DNA from: Maricaulis sp036231565
GTDB lineage: Bacteria; Pseudomonadota; Alphaproteobacteria; Caulobacterales; Maricaulaceae
DNA length: 64,000 bases
Reading direction: 5' to 3'
Assembly (NCBI GenBank): GCA_036231565.1
Contig: JAZAHA010000049.1
Span: forward strand, 124,001 to 188,000
Position numbers and translations under genes: made by a program. This document shows, piece by piece, positions 15,051 through 23,907 of this stretch. The number at the start of each line of letters is the position of its first letter. Positions within the stretch are counted from its first letter, which is position 1. The notes under the pieces are model-generated. The model was not told the DNA's origin and made no database searches. It saw nothing but the letters and a program-made list of their open reading frames with translations.

Positions 15051-18011
15051 ATGAACGCGATCAAGAAAACTCTCTTAGGCACCACAGCCTGTTTCGGGCT
15101 CGCCCTTTCGGCCATGACCGGTGTTTCCGTCATGACTGCACCGGCGGTGCTGGCACAGTCGTACACAACAGGGGGTGTCGGCGGCACGGTTCTCGATGAG
15201 GCCGGTAATCCGGTATCCGGCGCGACCGTTACGGCCGTGTCCAGCGACCGGGGCTCGACGCGCACCGTCACGACCGGCGCCGATGGCCGCTTCTTCATCG
15301 GCCGCCTGGAAGTTGGCAATTACACACTGACGGCAGCCGGGGCCGGTTACCAGACGGTGTCCGATGATGGTGTCCGGGTCTCGGTGGGCTCGTCGGCAGC
15401 CTACGAGTTTGTCCTGCCGGCGGGGATGGCCGAGGACGTCATCACCGTGACGGGCCAGGCGGTGCAGGTCGATGTGTTCCAGGCTTCCGAGACAGGTCTC
15501 GATCTCGACGTGCAGGCCGTGTTCGAGCAGGTACCGATCGGTCGTGATGTGACGTCGCTGACGCTGCTCGCACCGGGTACCGTGATCGGTGACAACGACT
15601 TCGAGGAGGGGCTCAGCACCGGCTTCGCCTCGATCTCCGGCGCCTCGCCGGGCGAGAACGCCTTCTATGTCGACGGCATGAACATCACCGATTTCCGGAA
15701 TTTCCTCGGTGCGTCGGCAGTGCCCTTCCAGCTGTATGACCAGCTGGAGATCAAGTCCGGCGGTTATCAGGCCGAGTTCGGGCGCTCGACCGGCGGGGTG
15801 GTGAATGCCGTGACCCGCTCCGGCACCAATGAATGGCATTACGGGTTCAATATTTTCTACTCGCCTGACGAACTCCGCGAGGATTCGCCGACGACCTACG
15901 CCCAGGCCAACCAGTTCGACCAGCGCATGACGCTGGAGAGTGATTTCTGGGTTTCCGGGCCGATCATTGAAGACCGGGTTTTCATTTACGGTCTGTACTC
16001 GCCGCGCCTGATCGAGGCCATCAACATCACCGAGGCCGGCCGCGAGGAGGTCGATCGTACCGACGACCCCTTCTTCGGCTTCCGGCTCGACGTGAACCTG
16101 TTTGAAGGGCACAATTTCGCGTGGACGAGCTTCTCGGATGACCGGGCAACGGTGCGTGAGGCAAGCGACGTCACCTTCAACGCGGACCGGACCGAAATCG
16201 AAAGCCGCACGCCGGTGGCACAGACCAACTTCCTGGAAGGCGGGGACGTCAACATCCTGCGTTATTCCGGCGCCCTGACCGACTGGCTTACCGTGTCCGT
16301 GACGGCCGGCCGGCAGACGTTCAACCAGACCATTGCGGGCAGCACGGATGGCAACCCGGCGATCCTGGATGCGCGCGATACCAGCGGCCCGGTCATTCAG
16401 CTGGGCAATTGGGGCGAGCTCGTTCCGGCCGAAGGCAATGACACGCGCGAACTGATCCGGGCCGATGCGGACATCTATGCGAATTTCTTCGGAGAGCACA
16501 ATATCCGCATCGGCGTCGACCGGGAGACGCTGACGGCTGAAGACCGCTCCTTCTACTCGGGCGGCGTCTACTATCGGCTTTATGATCCCGTATCGTGCGA
16601 AGCCCAGGGCGGTCAGGCCGGCCGTGAATGCGTTCGTGTCCGCCAGCTCGACCGGGGCGGTTCATTCGAGACGGTCCAGACGGCCTTCTATATCCAGGAT
16701 TCCTGGCAGGTCACGGATCAGTTGAACGTCAATATCGGCCTGCGCAACGAGACCTTCGACAACCGCAATGCCAGCGGTGACACCTTCACCCGTATCGAGG
16801 ACCAGCTGGCGCCGCGCCTGGGGGTTTCCTACGACTATTTCGGGGATGGGTCGCTGGAGCTGTTCGGTTTCTATGGCCGCTACTTCCTGCCTGTTGCCAC
16901 CAACACGAATATCCGGATGGCGGGCGCCGAACTCTTCACCCAGGACTGGTACCAGTTCAGCGGGCTGGACGCGAATGACGTGCCGCAACTTGAAGGCGGG
17001 CCTTTCCTGGAAGAACTGTTCGGCGACGGGACCGTGCCGGATACGCGGGCGGTGACCGACCAGTATCTCGATCCGATGTATGTCGACGAATTCATCGTCG
17101 GGGCGCGCTGGATGATGAACGATCTCTGGGACTTCAGCGCCAGCTACACCTATCGCGATCTCGGCGTGACCCTGGAAGACGTGGCGATCGATGCCGCCGT
17201 CATCGCCTATTGCAACGCCAACGGCCTGACTGTCGGCGGTACGCCCTGCGAGGATGTCTGGACGGGCTTCCACCAGTATGTGCTGACCAATCCGGGCGAG
17301 GACATGCGGGTCTACCTGCCCGAGCTCGACGAGACCGTGGACCTGAGCGCCGCGGATCTCGGCTATCCTACGCCGACACGGACTTATGAGGCCTTGACGC
17401 TGACCTTCGACCGGGCTTTCGACAATGGCTGGGATCTGCACGGATCCTGGACACTGTCGCGCAGCGAAGGCAATTACGAAGGGACGGTAAAGTCGGATAA
17501 TGGCCAGGACGATGCGGGGATCACGACTTCCTTCGACCAGCCGGGTCTGACCGACAATTCCGATGGCCTTCTGCCGAACCACCGGGCTCACAAGATCAAG
17601 CTTTGGGGGAATTACGCCTTTACCGACCAGTTCTCGATCGGGGCGGCGATGCAGGCGACCTCGCCGCGGCGCTTCGGGTGTATCGGCTTCCACCCGACCG
17701 ACGATTTCGCGCAGGCCTACGAGTCCGAGTCCTTCTTCTGCAACAGCCAGCCGACCCCGCGCGGCAGTCAGCTGGAGAGCGACTGGATCTACAATGTCGA
17801 CCTGGCCTTCATCTACCGTCCGGTCGACCTGCCGCTGGGCGGCGAACCCGTGCTGCGGATGGATATCTTCAACGTCTTCGACAGCTCCGGCGTTACCGAC
17901 ATCCGCGAAATTGGCGAGACAGCGCTCAACGTGCCGGATCCGAACTATGGTGCGCCGCGGACCTATCAGCCGCCGCGTTCTGTGCGCTTCGGGTTGAGCT
18001 GGACCTTCTAG
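15051..18011 (+). CDS. TonB-dependent receptor, Oar-like, with carboxypeptidase-regulatory domain
   Basis: 986 residues. A signal peptide ends near AVLAQS. It is followed by a carboxypeptidase-regulatory-like beta domain (about 30-115: GTVLDEAGNPVSGATV), a plug (about 125-265: DGMNITDFRNF, YQAEFGRSTGGVVNAVTRSG) and a 22-strand-type barrel ending in an aromatic residue (FGLSWTF) as outer membrane proteins do. The start has GGGGGA 5 nt upstream. Oar-like receptors import large or unusual substrates or take part in surface processes; the ligand is unknown. A strong terminator follows. Confidence 0.9.
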   Translation: MNAIKKTLLGTTACFGLALSAMTGVSVMTAPAVLAQSYTTGGVGGTVLDEAGNPVSGATVTAVSSDRGSTRTVTTGADGRFFIGRLEVGNYTLTAAGAGYQTVSDDGVRVSVGSSAAYEFVLPAGMAEDVITVTGQAVQVDVFQASETGLDLDVQAVFEQVPIGRDVTSLTLLAPGTVIGDNDFEEGLSTGFASISGASPGENAFYVDGMNITDFRNFLGASAVPFQLYDQLEIKSGGYQAEFGRSTGGVVNAVTRSGTNEWHYGFNIFYSPDELREDSPTTYAQANQFDQRMTLESDFWVSGPIIEDRVFIYGLYSPRLIEAINITEAGREEVDRTDDPFFGFRLDVNLFEGHNFAWTSFSDDRATVREASDVTFNADRTEIESRTPVAQTNFLEGGDVNILRYSGALTDWLTVSVTAGRQTFNQTIAGSTDGNPAILDARDTSGPVIQLGNWGELVPAEGNDTRELIRADADIYANFFGEHNIRIGVDRETLTAEDRSFYSGGVYYRLYDPVSCEAQGGQAGRECVRVRQLDRGGSFETVQTAFYIQDSWQVTDQLNVNIGLRNETFDNRNASGDTFTRIEDQLAPRLGVSYDYFGDGSLELFGFYGRYFLPVATNTNIRMAGAELFTQDWYQFSGLDANDVPQLEGGPFLEELFGDGTVPDTRAVTDQYLDPMYVDEFIVGARWMMNDLWDFSASYTYRDLGVTLEDVAIDAAVIAYCNANGLTVGGTPCEDVWTGFHQYVLTNPGEDMRVYLPELDETVDLSAADLGYPTPTRTYEALTLTFDRAFDNGWDLHGSWTLSRSEGNYEGTVKSDNGQDDAGITTSFDQPGLTDNSDGLLPNHRAHKIKLWGNYAFTDQFSIGAAMQATSPRRFGCIGFHPTDDFAQAYESESFFCNSQPTPRGSQLESDWIYNVDLAFIYRPVDLPLGGEPVLRMDIFNVFDSSGVTDIREIGETALNVPDPNYGAPRTYQPPRSVRFGLSWTF

Positions 18012-18053
18012 ACCGGGGGGATGTCGCCGGTCCTGACGGCGGCACCGGGCTGG

Positions 18054-18088
18054 GAAACGGCGGGCCATCGGTCCGCCGTTTCTTTTTT
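18054..18088 (+). terminator. Rho-independent terminator of the TonB receptor gene
   Basis: GAAACGGCGG pairs perfectly with CCGCCGTTTC around a 9-nt loop, followed directly by six T residues. Confidence 0.9.
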
Positions 18089-18145
18089 GGCCAGGTCAAA
18101 CAGGGGAAAGAGCAGGGTCCCGAACCCGACGGTTGCGCCCCTTGA

Positions 18146-18346
18146 AGCCCTGAGCGCGTTCCATGTGAGCATCGACCCCAACGCCCGGGTTGGTGACGGT
18201 CTCGGGTCGAGCGGAGCAGGGACGAAGAAAGAGCTGGCGGGACCGACGCCCTCGAGTCCAAACCCAGCAGCCCTGAGCGCGTTCCATGTGAGCATCGACC
18301 CCAACGCCGGGGTTGGTGACGGTCTCGGGTCGAGCGGAGCGGGAAC
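18146..18346. repeat. Two direct copies of a ~78-bp intergenic sequence, period 123 bp
   Basis: Copies at 18146-18223 and 18269-18346 differ at only a few positions by eye (for example C/G in AACGCC[C/G]GG and A/G in GGAGC[A/G]GG). Each begins AGCCCTGAGCGCGTTCC and contains GGTGACGGTCTCGGGTCGAG. The 18012-18357 stretch holds this repeat and the terminator and no credible gene. The repeats end 11 bp before the tRNA-Arg 3' end. Confidence 0.75.
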
Positions 18347-18357
18347 TAAAGAAGAAA

Positions 18358-18434
18358 TGGCGCACCCAAGAGGATTCGAACCTCTGACCTCTGCCTTCGG
18401 AGGGCAGCGCTCTATCCAGCTGAGCTATGGGTGC
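18358..18434 (-). tRNA. tRNA-Arg (anticodon CCG)
   Basis: Read on the minus strand, the 77 nt fold as a complete cloverleaf: acceptor GCACCCA pairs with TGGGTGC, the D arm contains AGCTCAGCTGGATAGAGC, the anticodon arm is CTGCC-CTCCGAA-GGCAG with anticodon CCG, the T loop is GGTTCGAATCC, and CCA is encoded. No integrase or att-like duplication was seen beside it. Confidence 0.95.
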
Positions 18435-18520
18435 GCGAGACGGGGAGGCTTAGCCGATACGCGGGGCGAGCGCAATTGGCTTGCTCCTGTCAGGGGCTGC
18501 CGATTTCAGCGGTTCTGAAA

Positions 18521-19300
18521 TCAGAACCAGACACGCAATCCGGCGACGAGGGCCGTGTCGTCGGTGCGTCCGCCGGCGGCTCTGACAAAATCGCCCGTGT
18601 CTCCCAGCTGCCGGCTCCATTCGACACCTGCGTAGGGCGCAAACTGCCGCCGGATCTCATAGCGCAGGCGCAGACCGGTCTCGATCGTGCCGAAGCCGGA
18701 TCCCACGCCGAGCTCGGGTATCGCCACGGCTGACCAGGTCAGCTCGGCGCGGGGCTGCAGGATAAGGCGCTGGGTGAGGCGCAGCTCATACTCGGTTTCG
18801 AGGGCGCCGGTCAGCTCGCCTTCATCGGACAGGAAAAGCGCAGCATCGATCTCGAACCAGTAGGGCGCCTCGCCCTGAACGCCGAGCACGGCATGGGTGC
18901 GGCCCGTGTCCGGCTCGAAGTCATGGCGGATACCGGTCTGCAGGTTGAAGAAGGGCGAGATGGCACGGCTGTAGAGGGCCTGGACTTCCAGCTCCTCGAA
19001 TTCGTCGTGATCGAGCGAATACTCGGCCTCGCTCTTCAGCCAGAGCCGGTTGATGGCGCCGCCGTACCAGGCGTCGATATCCCACAGAAGCGCCTCTTCA
19101 TCGTCGCGCTGCTGGCGGATCTCGAACCGGTCGGTGCGGAAGAAGAGGTGCCGCGCGCCGCCTGTTTCATGGCGCAGCATGGCGCGCGCCGCGGCCATCT
19201 CCTCGGGTGGATAATAGGCGTCGGCCTGGGTCTGGGCGAGTGCGGTGCCGGAGAAGGCGGCGAACGCCGGGACGGCGAGTAGAGAAACTAGTGCGCGCAT
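18521..19300 (-). CDS. copB: Copper resistance outer-membrane protein B
   Basis: 259 residues with a signal peptide (cleavage near GTALAQ). It matches the CopB/PcoB family: FFRTDRFEIRQQ, LLWDIDAWYGG, LYSRAISPFFNLQTGIRHD, YWFEIDAALFLSDEG and a C-terminal strand ending VAGLRVWF. It is shorter than Pseudomonas CopB because the Met/His-rich N-terminal segment is absent. It is thought to sit in the outer membrane and work with the periplasmic oxidase CopA. Its start overlaps the copA stop as ATGA. Confidence 0.9.
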   Translation of the reverse strand: MRALVSLLAVPAFAAFSGTALAQTQADAYYPPEEMAAARAMLRHETGGARHLFFRTDRFEIRQQRDDEEALLWDIDAWYGGAINRLWLKSEAEYSLDHDEFEELEVQALYSRAISPFFNLQTGIRHDFEPDTGRTHAVLGVQGEAPYWFEIDAALFLSDEGELTGALETEYELRLTQRLILQPRAELTWSAVAIPELGVGSGFGTIETGLRLRYEIRRQFAPYAGVEWSRQLGDTGDFVRAAGGRTDDTALVAGLRVWF

Positions 19301-21282
19301 CAGTGGTGCTCCCCGTGACCGCCATGGTGCGGTGTCTGCTCTGGCTCGCGCGCCGGCGTCCGGGCCGGCATGGCGTGATGGCCGGCGTGCGGGTCGGCCT
19401 GCTGTGCAGCGGGTGATGTGTCCGGCAGGACCGAGACGACCTGCATCATCCCGGCATGCATGTGATAGAGCAGGTGGCAGTGGAACGCCCAGTCGCCCAC
19501 CGCGTCGGCGGTGATGTCCAGGGACAGCTTTTCACCCGGCTTGACGGTGATCGTGTGCTTGCGCGGCTTGTGGGGATCGTTGTCCGCGCCGGTCACCACA
19601 TCGAAGAACATGCCGTGCAGGTGGATGGGGTGGGGCATCATCGTGTCGTTGACCAGGGTCATCCGCAGGCGTTCGCCTTCGTGGAAGACAATCGGGTCGA
19701 CGACTTCCGAAAAGCGCACCCCGTCGAAGGACCACATATAGCGTTCCATGTTCGAGGTGAGGTGAACCTCGATCTCGCGGCCGGGGCGGCGCGTATCCGG
19801 ATTGGGCGTCAGGGCCTTGAGATCGGTATAGACCAGCACTTTGTGGCCGGCATTCTCCAGCCCGGCGCCGGGTTCGTGCAGGCGGCTGACGGGGGCTTCT
19901 GCGAGACCGACGACACCAGGCCCCGCCGGATGGTCGTGCCGCTGGGGGCCTGTGGTCTCAGGCGCCGGGGCACCGTGTGCCATCGAGCCATGGCCCATCG
20001 CACCATGATCCATCGAGTCGTGATTCATTGCGCTTTGTGCGGTCGTCCCGTGCCCCATGGCGGCATGATCGATGCTGGCCTGTCCGCCTGCATCATGGCT
20101 CATCGTGTGGCCATCGGCAGCAGGAACCGCATCATGGCTCATCCCGCCATGTCCCATCGCGCCGTGATCCATCGCCATGTCGCGCATGGTGAGTGTGGGG
20201 CGCGGGCGCAGCGGGGGAATGGGCGCCGTCATGCCCGGGCGCGGTGCCAGCGTCGCGCGGGCAAAGCCGGAGCGGTCGATGCTCTCGCACATCAGGGTGA
20301 AGGCCCGGTCCTCGCGTGGCTCGACGATCACGTCATAGGTTTCGGCAGGGCCGAACTGGAACTCGCCGACCTCGACCGGCTGCACATCCAGACCGTCGGC
20401 CTGGACGACGGTCATCGGCAGATCCGGGAAGCGGACATTGAAGATCGTCATGGCCGACGCATTGATGAAGCGCAGTCGGATGCGTTCGCCGGGATTGAAC
20501 AGGCCGGTCCAGTTGTCCTGCGGCCCGTGCCCGTTCACCAGATAGTCGAGCGTCGCGGCGGTCACGTCCGAGATATCGGTGGGGTTCATCCGCATGCGGC
20601 CCCAGGCCATCCGGTCGCGCAGGGCGCTGCCCAGGCCCTGTTCGCGCGCATCGCCGAAGAAATCGCCCAGGGTGCGCTGCTGGAAATTATAGGTGTCGGA
20701 GGACTTCATCAGCCGGTCGAAAACCCGGTGCGGGCCCTCGAACGTGTAGTCTGACAGGACGATCACATATTCCCGGTCGAAGGCCACCGGATCGGTGCCG
20801 GCCGGTTCGATGACGATCGGGCCGTAATGGCCCAGCTGTTCCTGCAGGCCGGAATGGGAGTGGTACCAGTAGGTGCCGGCCTGACGCACCGGGAAGCGGT
20901 ATTCAAAGGTCTCGCCCGGCCGGATGCCCGGGAAGGTGACGCCAGGCACGCCATCCATTTCGAACGGCAGAAGCAGGCCGTGCCAGTGGATCGAGGTGTC
21001 TTCGTCCAGCGTGTTGTGGACCCGCAGAATGACCTCGTCGCCTTCACGCCAGCGCAGCAGCGGCGCGGGGAGTTGGCCGTTCACCGTCACGGCAGGGCCG
21101 CTGCGCCCGTCGATGAGAACCTGCGCGCGGCCGACCGTCAGGTCGAAGGCCTGGCCGTCCAGCGGGCGCAGGCCGCCGAGATTGGCCGCGCCGTTCGGCT
21201 GCGCCCAGGCCGGCAGCAGATTGGTGGCTGCCAGGCCGCCGCAGGCGGCGGCCGTTCCCATGAACAGGCGTCGTGAGATCAC
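19300..21282 (-). CDS. copA: Copper resistance multicopper oxidase
   Basis: About 660 residues. A Tat signal (SRRLFMGTAAACGG) opens the protein. Copper sites are visible as HWHG, WYHSH, HPIHLHG and HCHLLYHMHAGMM. The middle (about 20000-20190) is an extreme Met/His/Asp-rich linker of MDHGAMGHG-type repeats that can bind many Cu(I) ions. I placed the start at GTG 21282, with AAGGGAG 8 nt upstream and the twin-arginine motif just after; an upstream TTG gives a longer, less likely form. CopA oxidises Cu(I) in the periplasm. It is operonic with copB. Confidence 0.92.
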   Translation of the reverse strand: MISRRLFMGTAAACGGLAATNLLPAWAQPNGAANLGGLRPLDGQAFDLTVGRAQVLIDGRSGPAVTVNGQLPAPLLRWREGDEVILRVHNTLDEDTSIHWHGLLLPFEMDGVPGVTFPGIRPGETFEYRFPVRQAGTYWYHSHSGLQEQLGHYGPIVIEPAGTDPVAFDREYVIVLSDYTFEGPHRVFDRLMKSSDTYNFQQRTLGDFFGDAREQGLGSALRDRMAWGRMRMNPTDISDVTAATLDYLVNGHGPQDNWTGLFNPGERIRLRFINASAMTIFNVRFPDLPMTVVQADGLDVQPVEVGEFQFGPAETYDVIVEPREDRAFTLMCESIDRSGFARATLAPRPGMTAPIPPLRPRPTLTMRDMAMDHGAMGHGGMSHDAVPAADGHTMSHDAGGQASIDHAAMGHGTTAQSAMNHDSMDHGAMGHGSMAHGAPAPETTGPQRHDHPAGPGVVGLAEAPVSRLHEPGAGLENAGHKVLVYTDLKALTPNPDTRRPGREIEVHLTSNMERYMWSFDGVRFSEVVDPIVFHEGERLRMTLVNDTMMPHPIHLHGMFFDVVTGADNDPHKPRKHTITVKPGEKLSLDITADAVGDWAFHCHLLYHMHAGMMQVVSVLPDTSPAAQQADPHAGHHAMPARTPAREPEQTPHHGGHGEHH

Positions 21283-21472
21283 GCGCTTCACTCCCTTGAC
21301 GATGCAGGTGGCGGAGTTTCCACCCTCCCCCTGCTGGAAGGTCAAGGCGACTCAGCTGCAAATTGGCAGCGCGGATGGCAGGCATGGCTGCGCTGCGCCG
21401 TTTCTGCGTCTGGTCTCTGCTGGATGGTAGGGGTAACATCTCGCTCCGATCCGCCGCCCGACAGGACAATCC

Positions 21473-22102
21473 ATGTCTCTTACGACCGACGCCCTTGCCG
21501 ACCTCGCCTCCGTCATTCCGGTACTCACTGTCAGCGATGTTACCGATGCGGCGCCCCTGGCCCGCGCTCTGGAAGCAGGCGGGCTCAAGGTGATCGAGAT
21601 GACCTGGCGCACCGCAGCAGCGCTGGATGTCCTGCAGGCCATGAAAGCCGCGGCGCCGGATCTGGTCGTGGGAATGGGAACCATCCGTACTCCTGAGCAG
21701 GCGGCACAGAGCGTGTCGGCCGGAGCAGACTTTCTGGTGTCGCCGGGGCTGACGCCGAAACTCGTTCCGGCCCTGCTCGATGCAGGCGTTCCGGTTCTGC
21801 CCGGGGTCGCAACCGCAAGCGAGGCCATGGCGGCGGCGGAAGCCGGTTTCGATCTGCTGAAATTCTTCCCGGCAGAGCAGGCCGGCGGGCTGGACTATCT
21901 GAAATCCCTGAAGGGGCCCTTGCCGGATATCCGCTTTTGCCCGACCGGGTCGATCACCCGCGAGCGGGCTCCGGACTATCTGGCACTGGACAATGTCGTC
22001 TGTGTCGGCGGGTCCTGGATCGCAAGCAAGGCGATGGTCGAACAAGGCGACTGGGCCGGCATTGAGACGAATGCCCGTGCTGCGGCCGCAATGCGTACCT
22101 GA
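21473..22102 (+). CDS. eda: 2-dehydro-3-deoxy-6-phosphogluconate aldolase (KDPG/KHG aldolase)
   Basis: 209 residues, normal length. The Schiff-base Lys is K130 in FDLLKFFPAE, E42 and R46 lie in IEMTWRT (usually EVTLRT), and GMGTI, SPGLTP and CPTGSI complete the pattern. It cleaves KDPG to pyruvate and glyceraldehyde-3-phosphate in the Entner-Doudoroff pathway. The edd, zwf and pgl genes are not adjacent. A GPH-type sugar transporter lies downstream on the same strand after 155 bp, so a joint role in sugar-acid use is possible. Confidence 0.92.
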   Translation: MSLTTDALADLASVIPVLTVSDVTDAAPLARALEAGGLKVIEMTWRTAAALDVLQAMKAAAPDLVVGMGTIRTPEQAAQSVSAGADFLVSPGLTPKLVPALLDAGVPVLPGVATASEAMAAAEAGFDLLKFFPAEQAGGLDYLKSLKGPLPDIRFCPTGSITRERAPDYLALDNVVCVGGSWIASKAMVEQGDWAGIETNARAAAAMRT

Positions 22103-22257
22103 TATTCGTTTTGACCTTCGCCCGGCTCGAGGGTGACGGTGAAGCTGACTGAAATTATTGTTCCTGTTTAATTTGACTCCCTGATCTCGCCATACTCAAA
22201 CTTTGAAAAAGCGCCAAAACCAAAAATGACGCGGCGCGCGAGGTCTGGGAGGACATA

Positions 22258-23787
22258 TTGGACACTGTCGGCAGGACGGGAGACGGCCCCGTGCGTGAAA
22301 CGGGGGGCATGCCGCAGGCCGCCCCGGCCCTGAAACGCTCCACGATCTTCCTGCATGGCTCACTCGCCCTGCCTTTGGCGATCTATGGCTATCCCCTCGC
22401 GATCTGGCTGCCGGCGCACTATGCCGGCCATCTGGGACTGTCCCTGTCGGTGATCGGCCTGATCATCATGGTGGCCCGCTTCACCGACGTGATCACCGAT
22501 CCGCTCATGGGCGAGATTTCCGATCGCGGCCGCACCCGTTTTGGCCGCCGCAAACCCTATATCGCGCTCGGCGCGCCAATGCTGATGCTCTCGACCTGGT
22601 TCCTCTTCGTGCCGCCGGAGGGCGCGGGCCTGGTCTATTTCCTGATCTGGCTGACGGCCTTCTTTGCCAGCGCCACGATGATCCAGATTCCCTTCCGGGC
22701 CTGGGGTGCCGAGCTGTCGAGCGACTATCACGCCCGCAGCCAGGTCACGGCAGCACGAGAATTCTATTATCTGGGCGGACTTCTGCTGGCCGCGGCGGTA
22801 CCGATGGTCGTCGAGATTCTCGCCGATGGCGGCGCAGTCGGCCAGATCTTCGCCTCGATGTGGCGCGATATCTCGGGTGCCTTCACGGGCGAGATCATGC
22901 AGCGCACGCCGACCAGTCGCGCGGCCCTGACCGGGCCGGTCATGATGGGCCTTGCCGTCACGATCGTTGCGATTGTTCCCCTGCTCGCCGGCATCGTGAT
23001 CCTGACGGTCAGCGAGCCGCCGCCCGCTGCGCGCGAGCGTGTGCCGATGATCGAGGGTTTCCGACACCTCTGGCGCAATGGACCGATGCGCCGGATCCTG
23101 ATCATCGCCTTCCTGGTGATTGCCGGCGAGAGTGCGCGCAACGCCGTCTCGCTCTTTTTCATCCGCGATATCATCGGTATTCCGACGATCGGCGCGGCGT
23201 ATTTCCTCTACTTCATCGCCGGTATCGCGGCGATCCCCTTCTGGCTCTGGATGGGGCGCAAGATCGGCAAGCATCGCGCCTTCCTGGTGACGCTGGGCTT
23301 TGTCAGCACAGTAAGTGCGGCAAACCTCCTGCTCGGCCGCGGCGATTATCTGCCCTTCTTCTGCCTGTTCATCCTCAAGGGATTTGCCTTTGGCGGCCTG
23401 CAATTCCTGCCTCTGGCCATGCTGGCGGATGTCGTCGATATCGACAGCGCCCGTTCCGGCGGCCGCCGGGCGGGCACATATTTCGCCGTCCTCGGTCTGT
23501 CGGAAAAACTCGCCGTGGCGATCTTTACCGGCGTGTCCCTCAATATTGTCGGCCTTCTGGGCTATCATGCCTCGGCAGGTGTGGAAGGCTCGACCGGGAT
23601 CGGTGTGCTCTCATTGCGCCTGGTCTACTGTCTCGGACCGATCGTGCTTTATGGCCTGGCGGCGCCGCTGATCTGGTCCTATCCGCTGACACCGGAGCGC
23701 CATGCCCGCCTCAGTCAGGGCATGGAACGCCGCGCACGCCGCATGGCCGCCGTCGCGCGCGACCAGGCGGAATTGCCGTCGCCCTGA
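22258..23787 (+). CDS. MFS transporter of the glycoside-pentoside-hexuronide (GPH/MelB) type
   Basis: 509 residues with about 12 predicted membrane helices. The GPH signature is clear: FTDVITDPLMGEISDRGRTR followed by FGRRKPYIALGAP, and YFLIWLTAFFASATMIQIPF. These proteins import sugars or sugar acids with Na+ or H+. The start is TTG at 22258, justified by GGGAGGACATA just upstream; GTG 22291 is the alternative. Substrate unknown. Confidence 0.85.
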   Translation: MDTVGRTGDGPVRETGGMPQAAPALKRSTIFLHGSLALPLAIYGYPLAIWLPAHYAGHLGLSLSVIGLIIMVARFTDVITDPLMGEISDRGRTRFGRRKPYIALGAPMLMLSTWFLFVPPEGAGLVYFLIWLTAFFASATMIQIPFRAWGAELSSDYHARSQVTAAREFYYLGGLLLAAAVPMVVEILADGGAVGQIFASMWRDISGAFTGEIMQRTPTSRAALTGPVMMGLAVTIVAIVPLLAGIVILTVSEPPPAARERVPMIEGFRHLWRNGPMRRILIIAFLVIAGESARNAVSLFFIRDIIGIPTIGAAYFLYFIAGIAAIPFWLWMGRKIGKHRAFLVTLGFVSTVSAANLLLGRGDYLPFFCLFILKGFAFGGLQFLPLAMLADVVDIDSARSGGRRAGTYFAVLGLSEKLAVAIFTGVSLNIVGLLGYHASAGVEGSTGIGVLSLRLVYCLGPIVLYGLAAPLIWSYPLTPERHARLSQGMERRARRMAAVARDQAELPSP

Positions 23788-23907
23788 CGCGGTCCCGCAT
23801 TCCTGATAATGAATCTCAGACTGGACCGACGGAATTCCTGTCCTACTTCGTTCAACAGGACTATGGGATAGCGGAACGCTACCGCTCCAATCCGCTGGGA
23901 GGCCCGA

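Noticed and set aside
18012..18365. Small open frames within the duplicated 78-bp sequence
   Set aside because: They simply read through the repeat in several frames and lack ribosome sites.
18358..21282. tRNA-Arg plus copper genes as an integrated island
   Set aside because: No integrase, no duplicated tRNA 3' end was found, and G+C of copAB looks like the rest of the chromosome.
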